A DNA stretch of 64,000 nucleotides from Rhabdophis nuchalis (lineage: Eukaryota; Chordata; Lepidosauria; Squamata; Natricidae). The position numbers were made by a program, and so were the translations under genes. The notes beneath the pieces are model-generated. The model was not told the origin of the DNA. It saw only the letters and a list, made by a program, of their open reading frames with translations, and ran no database searches. Positions 43,595 to 55,460 of this stretch are shown here, piece by piece (positions within the stretch are counted from its first letter, which is position 1; each line of letters opens with the position of its first letter). Location: the NCBI GenBank assembly GCA_039707465.1, contig CM077648.1, forward strand, positions 18,094,619-18,158,618, in the 5' to 3' direction.

Positions 43595-44343
43595 AGTAGC
43601 AAAGTGTAAAATCACAAGTATCAGTGATGTAGCAGTAGACCACCTTCATGTCTAAAGAAGGTTTCCCCTACAAGGGTACAAGTATTCTTGGGACCAATGA
43701 AATAGTGGAATTGAAATAGTGGTGCATTGAAATAGTGGTGCATTTGAAATAGTGGTGCATTTGGAATTAATTACACTGTATATGAATATAATGATAATAT
43801 TTTTTTCTCATTTACTTAAAAGAGTCCTAATCAAACTGGATCCAGAGTGTGTGAATTTTTGCTCCCAGAATTTTCCAGGCAATTCAGCCCATCCCTGGAA
43901 ATTATCCGAATTGATCCATACATTTGAAGGGCATCCAGTTTGGGAAGACTGATTTAAATCATTTCCTCAGAAATGCATTTTCAGCTTTATCTAATTACAT
44001 GGTAGCTTTCCCTGAACTTCTCTTCCTGACCTTTAACAGAATGAGAAATGCAGCAATTGCAATTTTTTTTTATTTCATGTCTTCTTCGTGGTCAAAAGGA
44101 ACATTAACTATTGCGGAAGTTCAAAATTAATTACCTCCAATCCAGCGGGTGTATCTTTACAAAATGTCCCCTTTCATGTACATGATTATTCCATATTGCT
44201 GAAACTATCTACCTACTGTTTTAAACTATTTAATGGCATCTAGATCAATTATCTATGGACCTTACCTGCTACTTTTTAGGAAAAGGAATTTTCTGAATGA
44301 AATGCTTTAATAATAGTAATACACTTACATCAGAGTCTATAAC
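43595..44343. other. No feature recognised
   Basis: It includes a small direct repeat GAAATAGTGGTGCATTT in three imperfect copies at about 43710-43762; otherwise nothing supported. Confidence 0.5.
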
Positions 44344-44563
44344 CAGGGATGGGCAACCCGTGGCTCTGGAGCCACATGTGGCTCTTTCATCCCTCTGCTG
44401 TGGCTCCCTGTTGGCTTTACAATTGATAGGACAGGTAGAGGAAAAAGGACACCACACTAGGAGGAGACTTTGGTGGGGGAGCTGGATTTCTGGTTGCCTC
44501 CAGAACTGAATAGGGGGCTTCCGGTTAGGACATTTGTGGCTCTTTGAGTGTTTAAGACCCCTG
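44344..44563. mobile_element. hAT-type MITE (CAGGGATGGGCAACC ends)
   Basis: Left end CAGGGATGGGCAACCCGTGG, right end GTGTTTAAGACCCCTG. The interior CATCCCTCTGCTGTGGCTCC is shared with 38893. Flanks TCTATAAC and GTCTATAC resemble a duplication offset by one base. Confidence 0.65.
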
Positions 44564-45055
44564 GTCTATACCCAGCTCCCCTTGCTGATACAGAGACTCC
44601 AATAAATGAGCTAAAATTTAGGACTAACTCCCCCCCCCTTCTAAAGTGGGGATGTACATAGATTTACATAGTTGCTTTGATTATGCAGATCTTCAAGGGG
44701 TTCTTCTCTTCCATGCAGTCTCTCAAGCAAAGCATTTTATTGAATCAGTGCTATTCCACTTATTTCTAAGTAGCCAGTTACAGGAAATATTGGAAGAAGC
44801 TTCTACGTGTGTGCCTTTGTACAAATTTATGGGATGTCTACTCTTGGAATATTAGAAGGATACAGTCGAAAGGGACAATTTAGTCTACTGATGTCATTAG
44901 TGAGAGTATTTCAATTTAGATAATTGTAGGGGGATGGGGCCTTACAACAGTCATATTCTTGGTTCACCCTTGAATAGGAAGAAACCCACCAACAGATAAG
45001 CTCTTCCACCCTTGAGGGAAATTTAAACAATAATTTCATTGTTAATGCTATATTT

Positions 45056-45735
45056 GTTTGTCTGTCTGTCTGTTTGTTTGCTTGTTTTTATTTTGTCGAG
45101 CATGTATTAGATACAGATGTAAGTATAAACATGATTATGAATACATGAAATGGATACGAATAAAAGGGAACATTAGGACAGGGACAGTAGGCACATTGGT
45201 GCGCTTATGTACGCCCCTTACAGACCTGTTAGGAATGGGGTGAAGTCGACAGTAGACAGACAAAGTTAAAGATTTGGGGTTTTGGGGAAGAAACCACAGA
45301 GTCAGGTAGTGCATTCCAGGCACTGACCACTCTGATGCTGAAGTCGTATTTTCTGCAATTGAATTTGGAGCGGTTTACCTTAACTTTGTATCTATTATGT
45401 GCTTGTGTATTGTTGTGGTTGAAGCTGAAGTAGTCCTTGACAAGTTGGGCATTGTAGCAGATAATTTTATGCACTATGCTTAGGTCAGACAGAAGGCAGC
45501 ATAGTTCTAAGTTGTCTAAGCCCAAAATTTCAAGTCTGGTAGCAAAAGATATTCTGTTGCGGGCAGGGGAGTGGAGGACTCTTCTCGTGAAATATCTCTG
45601 GACTTGTTCGATTGTATTTATGTCTGATATGCAGTGCAGGTCCCAGATGTTTTGTATGCTCTGGTTAGCAGTACAATATTACCAGGGAAGAAACTATGCA
45701 AGATTATAAGATCACTCAACGGTGACATGGGTGGC
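45056..45735 (-). mobile_element. LINE 3' fragment (CR1/L2 group, clade uncertain)
   Basis: Minus frame 45229-45525 encodes LSIVHKIICYNAQLVKDYF, FNHNNTQAHNRYKVKV and FSIRVVSAWNALPDSVVSS, the 'RVVxxWNxLPxxVV' C-terminal pattern of CR1/L2-group LINEs. The sequence differs from the CR1 and L2 copies elsewhere in the window. A GTCT/TTGT-rich tail is at 45055-45085. Confidence 0.65.
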
Positions 45736-45968
45736 ATATTTAATAAATAAAAATAATCATGTTGGTATTGACAGTTTATGAGCTAGCCAAGAATTCCTGA
45801 GATGTACCGAATAAGGGAGATGACTATTGGAGAAGGAATAGTAGAATCGGGGAGCAGAGTTAAAAGAGGGCTCAACCTACAATCCCTATGTAGCCCCAAG
45901 TGAACTAAATCCAGCTCCCCTTGAATTCTATTTATCTTTATGTAACCCCAAGCAGGAGCTAACTGTTA

Positions 45969-46390
45969 CCGTATTTTTCAGAGTATAAGACACACCTTTT
46001 CCCCTTCTAAAAGAGCATTGAAATGTTGGTGTGTCTTATACACTGAATACAGCTCCATTCCACCCCATCCCCAATCCCATTATTGCAAAAAACAGGTTGG
46101 TTTTTTTGCAAAAATGGAGGAGTTTTTGCTTTCCCCCAGCCTCCAGGAGCACTCTGCAGGCTTTAGCAGGGCTGGGGGAAGGCAAAAACGCCTCTGTTTT
46201 TGTGAAAAACGCCCCCATTTTCTGCCCGTTTTCACAAAAATGGGAGTGTTTTTGCCTTTCCCCGGCCCTGCTGAAGCCTGCAGAGAGCTCCTGGGGGCCA
46301 GGGAGGACAAAAAACCTTTTTTCTTACTTACCTCTTTGAAATGTTGATGCATCTTATACACCAGTGTGTCTTATAGTCTGAAAACTATGG
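45969..46390. mobile_element. Tc1/mariner-type MITE (CCGTATTTTTC ends)
   Basis: Left end CCGTATTTTTCAGAGTATAA, right end TTATAGTCTGAAAACTATGG, flanked by TA at 45967 and 46391. It holds a large internal inverted repeat around CTCCAGGAGCACTCTGCAGG. The overlapping frames of ~100 codons on both strands reflect this symmetry. Confidence 0.75.
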
Positions 46391-46701
46391 TAGTTGAGAA
46401 GATTCCTATGCATAGATGTGATTAGGAATAAATCAGTTTAATTGGACCTTCACTGTGAACCTGATCTTTCACACCTGATAATGACCTTAATAGAAATATG
46501 CAAAAACATTAATTAGACATAGAAGGTTAAAGCATTCTTTAATTTCTGGGAAGCAAGATATTATGTTAGATAATTCAGGAAGCAACTCAGACATTTCCCC
46601 AATTCCATGAACTATAAGAAGGAGGAAAATATGGCTTTCCTTCCCTTTTCTCTTTTTTTAACATTTCATTTTTGCTGTTCCTTGGTCATTCCCCGACTTA
46701 A

Positions 46702-46854
46702 GTTGTCCCAACAGTGCTTTTCCAAAAGGGAGCTGGACTTTCTTGGGTTTTTTTTTCCTTTGAAAACATTTTGCTTCTTGAATGAGAAGAAAAATGTTTT
46801 CAAAGAGGGGGAAAAACCAAGAAAATCTAGTTGGAAAAGCACTTTTGGGACAAC
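46702..46854. repeat. Inverted repeat of about 150 bp, superfamily unknown
   Basis: Left arm GTTGTCCCAACAGTGCTTTT and right arm AAAAGCACTTTTGGGACAAC. The arms also pair through TTCTTGGG/ACCAAGAA and GAAAACATTTT/AAAATGTTTTC. The loop GCTTCTTGAATGAGAAG is itself palindromic. No target duplication was resolved. Confidence 0.7.
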
Positions 46855-47047
46855 CATGACCTGGATGATTGAGAATCTCCATAGAGCTGATTTAATAATT
46901 TGAATTGCAGGCCTTAAATCTGGTGAAGGCAGGTTTAAAAATAAGTGTGAGCTCTTTATGGTGGGCCCTTTAAAGCCAAAGGATTTGGGTTTATTTCCCA
47001 ATGGTCAGTGGGCAATATTCCAGGAGTCCTTTCTATGATTGCAAAAG

Positions 47048-47879
47048 AAAATTCAATGGTGAAAAGAGTAAGCTTTTACATTTAGGCAAAAAAAAACAAA
47101 ATGCACAGGTACAGTATAGGTGGTACCTTGCTCAATAGTAGCAACTGTGAGTGGGATCTTGGAGTCCTAGTGGACAACCATTTAAATATGAGCCAGCAGT
47201 GTGCATCAGCTGCCAAAAAAGCCAGCACAGTTCTAGGCTGCATAAACAGAGGGAGAGAATCAAGATCACGTGAAGTGTTAATGCCACTGTATAGTGCCTT
47301 GGTAAGGCTACACTTGGAATACTGCATACAGTTTTGGTCGCCACGATGTAGAAAAGACGTGGAGACTCTGGAAAGAGTGCAGAGAAGAGCAACCAAGATG
47401 ATCAGGGGACTGGTGGCTAAAACATATGAAGAACGGTTGCAGGAACTGGGTATGTCTAGTTTAATGAAAAGAGGGACTAGGGGAGACATGATAGCAGTGT
47501 TCCAATATCTCAGGGGTTGCCCCAAAGAAGAGAGAGTCAAGCTATTCTCCAAAGCACCTGAGGGCAGGATAAGAAGCAATGGGTGGAAACTAATCAAGGA
47601 GAGAAGCAACTTAGACCTAAGGAGAAATTTCCTGACAATTAGAACAATTAATCAGTGGAACAGCTTGTCTCCAGAAGTTGTGAATGCTCCAACACTGAAA
47701 GTTTTTAAAAAGATGTTGGATAACCATTTGTCTGAAGTGGTGTAGGTTTTTTGCCTATGCAGGGAATTGGACTAGAAGCCTCCAAGGTCTCTTCCAACTC
47801 TGTTATTCTATTCTATTCTATTCTATTCTATTCTATTCCATTCTATTCCATTCTATTCCATTCCATTCCATTCCATTCC
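47048..47879 (+). mobile_element. CR1 LINE 3' fragment, longest frame, with pentanucleotide tail
   Basis: Frame 47101-47745 (214 codons) encodes LGVLVDNHLNMSQQC, VLMPLYSALVRLHLEYCIQF, RCRKDVETLERVQRRATKM, LFSKAPEGRIRSNGWKLIKE and LPPEVV-like SLSPEVVNAPTLKVFKKML. This is the CR1 ORF2 region after the reverse transcriptase palm. The catalytic palm is absent. The 3' UTR (GGACTAGAAGCCTCCAAGG) continues into a (TTCTA)n/(TTCCA)n tail at 47806-47879. Confidence 0.95.
47806..47879. repeat. (TTCTA)n to (TTCCA)n microsatellite at a CR1 tail
   Basis: About 14 pentamers continuous with the CR1 3' end; the right half has shifted to TTCCA units. Confidence 0.97.
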
Positions 47880-48590
47880 AAAACACATTGTACAAGATAA
47901 AAAAATGTACATATTGTAAATTTAGGTTGGTGCAATCGTGGTAGAGGGAATCTGTGATTTTAAAATAGCTTTTAGACTCACACTGGCAAAGGATGAAGGT
48001 AAGGAATTAACTTCCCTCAGTATAAAACCTGACAACTCTAGATATACCCTCAAATGTTTGCCTCAATAGAACAGAAGTATTGCTTTTCTCAAGTAAAGTG
48101 TACTTTTGTCAAGAGATTGTCAACAGTGTTGTACAATAGTTTATGGTGCAGATGTTTTTGCTTGGTCATGCTGGCTAATGATTTTGTTCAGGTTTAAGGC
48201 TTTTTGTAGGAACAAAGTATAAAAATAATTCCTAAGATTGTAGAAGGTAATGGCAGAGGCTGTGCAAATTCATCTGCTTTTAAGGATAGCTCTTTCCAAC
48301 TGGCTTGTTAAAGGAGGCTGCCAAATGCATAAAAAAATATAAAGCTGTTGGAAGTCCAGCACTTCAGAAACTCATCTAATCTGAGGGTTTCAAGGTGTAT
48401 GAAGTTAAAATTAATATGATTTCCAGAACAGTTTCATCTATGGAAACCTGCTGTCATGCTTTTTGCAACATTAAAGTTTGTAATTCACATTACTGAACTT
48501 TCAAACCATCGGAATACTGTATAATCATTTATTCAGATCTGGGGTTTTCCAGATTTTATTGAGTTTAAAGCAGGATATTCTCTGTTTCTG
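47880..48590. other. No feature recognised
   Basis: AT-rich, nothing supported. Confidence 0.5.
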
Positions 48591-48598
48591 TCCCAGTC

Positions 48599-49070
<472 letters not shown>

Positions 49071-49402
49071 CTATATGGTCAGAGAGGACAAAAGGATCAG
49101 CCTCTCCCTATGAATTCAGCATTACAGAAGTGCACAATTTTTGTTTTTGTTACCAAGAGTGCCAGTGAGATGCAACATCTAGAGCCAGATGATAATAAAT
49201 GATGTGGAGCCCAACAATAGGAATATAGGTTCTGACACTCTTGAAACATTTCTGGGTGGTGTCCACCCCCCCACATTCGTACATAGTTAAACTCCTTTCT
49301 TCCACTCACATGCCTCTACTATGTTATTTATCATGTGCTATTTCATGTGGGACTAAGCAGGTGACTGGTGATCTTATTAAACACCTGAGCTCATTTAATA
49401 AA

Positions 49403-49456
49403 TAAGTAAGTAAGTAAGTACGTAAATAAGTAAGTAAGTAAGTAAGTAAATAAGTA
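49403..49456. repeat. (AAGT)n / (AAAT)n microsatellite
   Basis: About 13 units with AAGT and AAAT variants. Confidence 0.95.
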
Positions 49457-49677
49457 TTCCACAAAGCAGGGACTACTACAGAAAAGGACCATCTTCTAGT
49501 GTCTGTCAGCCAACATCTTTGACTGACAGGATCTGTGGCTCTTTACTCAGAGGTTTGATATTGAGAGCAACAGAAAGGGAATAGCTTTGGCTATGATTAT
49601 AGTGATCCAAAAGTGATCCAAGGATAACCAGGTCCTGCCAGAAGTAGCATGCATGTGGACTGTGGTATGTTTGGCAT

Positions 49678-49932
49678 CAGCGGTGGGATTCACATAGGTT
49701 TACCATCAGTTCGTAAATGTGAGCGCATGTGCATGCACATGTGCCTTCTGCACATTTGTGCGGCCTTCTGTGCATGCATTTTGCTCACCTGCGGGACGTA
49801 CACACATGCACACAGCATCGAAAATGAGCCTACATAGAATATTTTAGATCCGGGATGGGTGGACTGGCCCACCCATAGGTCGCCACTATCAGCTTGGGCA
49901 AACCAGTCTGAACCGACTGAATACCACCTCTG
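49678..49932. mobile_element. hAT-type element (CAGCGGTGGGATTC family)
   Basis: Ends CAGCGGTGGGATTCAC and CTGAATACCACCTCTG. Flanks TTTGGCAT and TTTACTAT agree at 5-6 of 8 positions. The interior has ATGTGCATGCACATGTGC, a small palindrome. Confidence 0.65.
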
Positions 49933-49940
49933 TTTACTAT

Positions 49941-50560
49941 GTTAGGCTAATTGTAGTTTTAGCAGTATGATGTTCTAATGGTTCTAATCGATCCCTAGCA
50001 TAATCATCTAGCACTGATGTTATCTAGTTGGGTAATGAAATACTTGCAGGCAAACAAGCAAAGCTCAGAGAGCACCAAGGACTCCATTGTTCAACACTGA
50101 ACTTCAGATAGTCTCTTCTATTGCTTGCTAGCTCTTTCAGTTGCAATAGTGGTGAATATCTGTAGCTTGGATGAGAGTGGAGGTTCATTCTCCGAGCTTG
50201 TTGGTGGTTTTGGAATATGTCATTGCCAGGCTAGGTAACATCTTCAGCAGAGCTTAGGGAAGTTCATTGAATATTTAATGGTCACAAGTCTGTTATGAGA
50301 ATAAAATGTGGCGAAGGAGGAGGATTCACATGGAACTTTGATGGGAACCAAACTGAGTATTTCACTTCTACTATGTTTCTGAGCATAATAGGTCAGAAAT
50401 ATGGTCCTTTATAGTTGGATGTTGTCTTTAGACATTTATCACTATGTTAGTGATGAATCTTTTCCAACCTTGGTAACTTCTCAATGCATGGATTCTATCC
50501 CTTGAGAATTCCTCAGCCAACTGTCATGAGTACAAGCCTAGAGAATCAAAAGGAGAGGAT
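49941..50560. other. No feature recognised
   Basis: Nothing supported. Confidence 0.5.
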
Positions 50561-50786
50561 CAGGAGCTGTGGTGGGGTAGTGGTTAGAATGCAATTTTTC
50601 AGGTTAACTCCGCCCAGAGCCTGGAGTTTAATCCTGACTGGCTCAAGGTTGACTCAGCCTTCCATCCTTCCAAGGTCCGTAAATTGAGGACCCAGATTGC
50701 TGGGGGCAATAGGCTGACTGTAAACCGCTTAGAGAGGGCTGCAAAGCACGACGAAGCAGCATATAAGTCTAAGTGCTATTGCTATA
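50561..50786 (+). mobile_element. tRNA-derived SINE, family B (first of a tandem pair)
   Basis: AGGAGCTGTGGTGGGGTAGTG head, CCTTCCATCCTTCCAAGG, AACCGCTTAGAGAGGGCTG, ending ATATAAGTCTAAGTGCTATT at about 50786. Confidence 0.85.
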
Positions 50787-50998
50787 GTACTGCAGGCTAC
50801 TTCAGCAGGCTACTTCAGCTGACTGCTAGCTGCAGATCAGCAGTTCAAATCTCACTGGTTGACTCAGCCTTCCGTCCTTCCGAGGTGGGTAAAATGAGGA
50901 CCCAGATTGTTGGGGACAATATGCTGACTTTGTAAACTGCTTAGAGAGAGCTGTAAAAGCACTATGAAGTAGTATATAAGTCTAAGTGCTATTGCTAG
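50787..50998 (+). mobile_element. tRNA-derived SINE, family B (second, 5'-truncated)
   Basis: It starts in the middle of the head (GTACTGCAGGCTACTTCAGC, with a small internal duplication GCAGGCTACTTCA) and runs to GTCTAAGTGCTATTGCTAGG. It abuts the first SINE and the CR1 at 50999 without spacers. Confidence 0.85.
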
Positions 50999-51345
50999 GG
51001 GAGAAATGATAGCAGTGTTCCAATATTTCAGGGGTTGCCACAAAGAAGTGGGAGTCAAGTTATTCTCCAAAGCACCTGAGGGTAGAACAAGAAGCAATGG
51101 GTGGAAACTAATCAAGGAGAGAAGCAACTTAGAACTGAGAAGAAATTTCCTGACAGTGAGAACAATTAATCAGTGGAACAACTTGCCTCCAGAAGTTGTG
51201 AATGCCCCAACACTGAAAGTTTTTAAAAAGATGTTGGATAGCCATTTGTCTGAAACGGTATAGGGTTTGCTGCCTGAAAGGGGATTGGACTAGAAGACCT
51301 CCAAGGTCCCTTCCAACTCTGCTATTGTATTGTATTGCTATTGCT
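50999..51345 (+). mobile_element. CR1 LINE 3' end
   Basis: Frame 51006-51263 encodes MIAVFQYFRGCHKEVGVKLF, RSNGWKLIKERSNLELRRNF and NNLPPEVVNAPTLKVFKKML. The tail is GCTATTGTATTGTATTGCTA, mixing the TATTG pentamer with the GCTATT unit of SINE B. Confidence 0.93.
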
Positions 51346-52056
51346 ATCATAAGGTTTCATTTTTTCTTTCTGTGAATCTGATGCAGAATACCAGGTGTGT
51401 AGCGATGCTATCATTTCTACAGGCACCTCCTTGCATATTTGTGAGTAAGGTATATTTTTAAATACTTGCTTCAAGTATCCATCCTCATCCTAAAGCCAGC
51501 ATAGCATTGTTTTGGAATTTTATCATGGCTTTGGGGAAACAGGGATTTGCAAACAATATTGTATTGAGGCTTCTGAGGCATGAATGCTAAAAACATTGGA
51601 GGGTAATTTTTGGAGGCTAATTTCCAAAGGATAAGCAATGTTAAATGCTAAGCATGCAACAAATAAACATCTTAAACAATGCTCGGAATCACCTGGGGCC
51701 AAGTAGAACAGATTAATATGAAATCTATAGCATGATATTGGAGCAGTTGCCAATAGCAACCAGCAGAAATACCGCTGTGTGCCTTCATTTGCAGAGCTCA
51801 CCTTTATTACATTGCAGAATGCTTGTATTATTCTCAGCTAAATCCTCTTTCTTTCTTTCTTTTTTCTTTTTTTCTTTCACGGGCTAATCAGTGCCTCAAG
51901 GTGACTGTGTCTCTTTCAGCTGAGCAAAATTTTGTACCTTTTATTGAATTACTGCCTTGGTAGGTAAGAGAGTTCAACGCTGAAACAAAAAGCTATGCTT
52001 GTCTGTTCAGCTGCAGGAGGAAAAGGGCAGGACTTAGGATGCTGTCACCTTTTTCC
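51346..52056. other. No feature recognised
   Basis: It contains a TTTC-rich run at 51848-51878; otherwise nothing supported. Confidence 0.5.
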
Positions 52057-52064
52057 TTCTAGGG

Positions 52065-52290
52065 CAGGCGTAGTCAACCTTTTTATACCTACCGCCCACT
52101 TTTGTATCTCTGTTAGTAGTAATATTTTCTAACCGTCCACCGGTTCCACAGGAATGGGGATTTATAAAGTAGGGAAGTCAATTAAATTAAAAAAAGGAAA
52201 GTGCTTCAGTATCGGACAAAACCCCTACCGCCCACCATGAAAGCTGGAATGCTCTCTAGTGGGCGGTAGGGACCAGGTTGACTACCACTG
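52065..52290. mobile_element. hAT-type MITE (CAGGCGTAGTCAACC ends)
   Basis: Perfect 8-bp duplication TTCTAGGG at 52057-52064 and 52291-52298. Ends CAGGCGTAGTCAACC and GGTTGACTACCACTG. The DNA to its right (52291-52445) is also shared with 18045-18213 in inverted orientation. Confidence 0.9.
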
Positions 52291-52298
52291 TTCTAGGG

Positions 52299-52450
52299 CA
52301 ACTGGGATAACTAATCCTAATGTTTTCCATGGGAACTTGATTATATGTGCCTGCATTGAGAGCTACTGAAAATTGTTTTGGATGGTGGCAGCATACACAC
52401 CCCTCGTTTCCCTGAAAATAAGACCTATCCCCAAAATAAGTCCTACTTAA
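52299..52450. repeat. Flank shared with 18045-18213, ends in CCCTGAAAATAAGACC
   Basis: GGCAACTGGGATAACTAATC, GAACTTGATTATATGTGCC and CCCTGAAAATAAGACCTATC are the complement of the 18 kb composite. It probably belongs to a separate small transposon that carries the hAT-type MITE. Confidence 0.65.
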
Positions 52451-52565
52451 GGGTCTGCACCGCTGGATGCCCCACCCATTCTGTGTGATTGCTCATGGTG
52501 CTGTGGCCACAAGGCAAGGTAGGGGAGTGGTGGAACTGCCCCAGGTGCCTCAGCTTACCTCAGAG

Positions 52566-53014
52566 CAGGGGTGGGTTCCCGCCAGTTCTAATCTCTTCTA
52601 TAGAAGAGATTCCACAAATCTACAGTGCCGTTTAGAACTGGTTGAAGCTCCCCCCCCCCCTGCCCGTCCGCACATCATCAAGATGAAGAGTGAGAGGAGG
52701 AATTCTGGGAGTTGAAGTCCACAAGTCTTAAAGCTTGATCACCCCTGGGGGTTTTTTTCTAAAAGGTTAGGGGTGCAAAGGTCTTGTAACTTGACAGCTT
52801 TAAAACTTGTGTGCTTCAAATGCCAGAGTTTCTGAGCCAACATTTTGGTTGCTAAGCATTGTTAAGTAAGTTTCACATTTTATAAGTTGGCCACGCCCAC
52901 CCAATCACATGGCTGCCAAGCCACTCCCACCTGGTCACATGGCCAACAAGCCACTCCCACAAAACAGGCCACACCTACAGAAGAGGTTCTAAAAAATTTT
53001 GAAACCCACCACTG
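52566..53014. mobile_element. hAT-type element (CAGGGGTGGGTTCC family), with possible nested MITE arm
   Basis: Perfect 8-bp duplication CCTCAGAG at 52558-52565 and 53015-53022. Ends CAGGGGTGGGTTCC and TTGAAACCCACCACTG. Inside, GAATTCTGGGAGTTGAAGTC at 52700-52719 is one arm of the palindromic MITE family. Confidence 0.85.
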
Positions 53015-53136
53015 CCTCAGAGCCCCCAAAGCCAGGCCATCCACACCCTGACACCTGCCTTGTGGTGACTGTATCAGCAGTCATGCTGATTCTCCTTACA
53101 TATATAAGGAAATAAGTAAATATGTAGGGACGTGAT

Positions 53137-53215
53137 GGCTCAGTGGATAAGACACACAGGCTCTATGCTCTCCAAGAGAACAGCAGGAGCATCACTTGGG
53201 TGACTTTATTAAAGC
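53137..53215 (+). mobile_element. SINE family A head fragment
   Basis: GGGACGTGATGGCTCAGTGG resembles the tRNA-like head of SINE A; similarity fades after about 30-80 bp. Confidence 0.4.
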
Positions 53216-53231
53216 TACTTTTATTATAGAA

Positions 53232-53559
53232 CTGGAGTCAGCAACCTTAAACACTCAAATAGCCATTTGGACCCATTTTCCACAGAGAAGAAAACACCGG
53301 GAGCCACAAAACCCTTCCGGTGCCTGACTATTTCCCGAGTGGCCACAAAACTAGCATATGCATTTGAATTTAAGGTTCTGTTTTCTTCTGAAACTTTTCT
53401 TGGATTCATCTATGGTTGGCCTACCTGGGGTCAGAAAGCTCAATAAATCGCATGCCAGCACGTGTTGCACATTAGTGGTTTTGCCGGAATATTTTGAGTG
53501 ACAGGGAGCTGCAGCAGAGGGATGAAAGAGCCCCCAGAGCCTCGGGTTGCTGATCCCTG
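53232..53559. mobile_element. hAT-type element (GGAGTCAGCAACC ends)
   Basis: Left end CTGGAGTCAGCAACC, right end GGTTGCTGATCCCTG. The flanks TTATAGAA and TTATAGGG share 6 of 8 bases. GGAGCTGCAGCAGAGGGATG relates to the interior of 38893 in reverse. Confidence 0.7.
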
Positions 53560-53573
53560 TTATAGGGTTACAA

Positions 53574-53708
53574 CAGGGATGTCCAAACTTGGGAACTTTA
53601 AGACTTGTGGACTTCAACTCCCAGAATTCCCCAGCCAGCTATGCTGGCTGGGGAATTCTGGGAGTTGAAGTCCACAAGTCTTAAAGTTCCCAAGTTTGGA
53701 CATCCCTG
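53574..53708. mobile_element. 135-bp palindromic hAT-type MITE
   Basis: Flanks GGTTACAA (53566-53573) and GGCTACAA (53709-53716), 7 of 8 identical. The same arms as 37678 meet at CAGCTATGCTGGCTGG. It lies 14 bp after the preceding element. Confidence 0.93.
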
Positions 53709-53716
53709 GGCTACAA

Positions 53717-54318
53717 TAACAGGACCTTGCAGCTTTGAATATGCCCACCACCTTTATCTTAAAAACTAGGGAGGGTCCAATCTGAAACACTTTCTCAAAT
53801 TTCACTCCTCCTTTGGACTTTGGTGTCTCTTATCTCTCTTGCTGTGGCACTTCCTTCTCTTCCTCAAGGTTATTCTCACAGCCCATTACATAATCAATAG
53901 TTGATCCATCAAGATACCTAAATCCAAATGCTTTTGTTAGACACGATCTCCCTTATGTTACATGAATGCCTTTGATATTTTTTTCCTATCCAAATCCATA
54001 TTTCTCCCTCATGAAATTTAATTTGTTGGTTTTTCCCCCCGGTTCCAGTTATTCAAATCTTTCTGAATCCTGATACTACAATAAGATGTTTGATTATTTC
54101 CCTTCCCTTTGGGTTTCTGAAAATTTAATAATCATGTTTTTCAAACCCATACTTCACATCATTTTTAAATAAACCGAAACGGTATTTGACATTGCCTTCC
54201 AACTGGATGCAGAACCATTGTTAGATGCTCAGTTAAGCATGAGTATTTAGCCGGCTCTATGAATCATCTCATGGAGCCATGGTCCAATCCACATTTTTCA
54301 ATCCTCTCTTCCAGGATA
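53717..54318. other. No feature recognised
   Basis: Pyrimidine-biased, nothing supported. Confidence 0.5.
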
Positions 54319-54690
54319 ACCTAGCACAGGGGGTGTCAAACTGAAGGCCTGAGGGCCAGATCTGGCCCATAGGGGGCTTACATCTGACCCACACAGCCAC
54401 CCTGGAAACAAGAAAGTACCGGCCTGCAGTGCCTCTGCCAGTGAAAATGGAGCTAGGGAGGGCCACATGCCAGGCTCTGTTTTAGCTGGCGGAGAGCTGC
54501 AGGAGGCCATCCTGACTGAAAACAGGGCCCGTTTTCACTGGCAGAGGGCTAACAAACCAAACCAAAAACGAAACAAAAGGAGAAATGTTTCCCCTTTAGC
54601 ATTTGAGCATGCAAGAAGGGACAGGAAAGGAGAAGGGGAAAGGAAAAAGACAAGAAGAAGGAAAGCTGGGAAGAGAGCAAGAAGGGATAA

Positions 54691-55295
54691 TAAAATACAA
54701 TACAATACAATAGCAGAGTTGGAAGGGACCTTGTAGGTCTTCTAGTCCAACCCACTGCGTGGGCAGGAACCTTATACCATTTCAGACAAATGGCTATCTA
54801 ACATCTTTTTAAAGACTTCCAGGGTTGGGGCATTCACAACCTCTGGAGGCAAGCTGTTCCAGAGGTTAATTGTTCTAACTGTCAGGAAATTTCTCCTTAG
54901 TTCTAAATTGCTTCTCTCCTTGATTAGTTTCCACCCATTGCTTCTTGTCCTGCCCCCAGGTGCCTTGGAGAATAGTTTGGCTCCCTCTTCTTTGTGGCAC
55001 CCTCTGAGATATCGGAACACTGCTATCATGTCTCCCCTGGTCCTTCTCTTCATCAAACTAGACATACCCAGCTCCTGCAACCGTTCTTCATATGTTTTAG
55101 TCTCCAGTCCCCTAATCATCTTGGTTGCTCTTCTCTGCACTCTTTCCAGAGTCTCCACGTCTTTTCTACATCGTGGCGACCAAAACTGTATGCAGTATTC
55201 CAAGTGTGGCCTTACCAAGGCACTATACAGTGGCATTAACACTTCACGTGATCTAGATTCTATCCCTCTGTTTATGCAGCCTAGAACTGTGTTGG
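54691..55295 (-). mobile_element. CR1 LINE 3' fragment with 156-codon frame
   Basis: Minus frame 54772-55242 encodes MLMPLYSALVRPHLEYCIQF, KDVETLERVQRRATKMIRGL, ELGMSSLMKRRTRGDMIAVF and LPPEVVNAPTLEVFKKMLDS, open without stops. The tail is AATACAATACAATAGCAGAG at 54691-54717. It is nearly the same subfamily as 10890. Confidence 0.95.
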
Positions 55296-55348
55296 CTTTT
55301 TAAAAAAGGGAAGAGGAAAGGAAGAAGAAAAAATTAAGAGGGAGGGAG

Positions 55349-55460
55349 GAAAGGAAGGAAGGAAGGAAGGAAGGAAGGAAGGAAGGAAGAAAGGAAGGAA
55401 GGAAGGAAGGAAGGAGAAAGAATGAAGATGGATGGGTGGAAGGAAGGAAGGAAGGAAGGT
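55349..55460. repeat. (GGAA)n purine microsatellite
   Basis: GGAA units with GAAA, GATG and GGGA interruptions, within the split hAT-type element. Confidence 0.95.
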
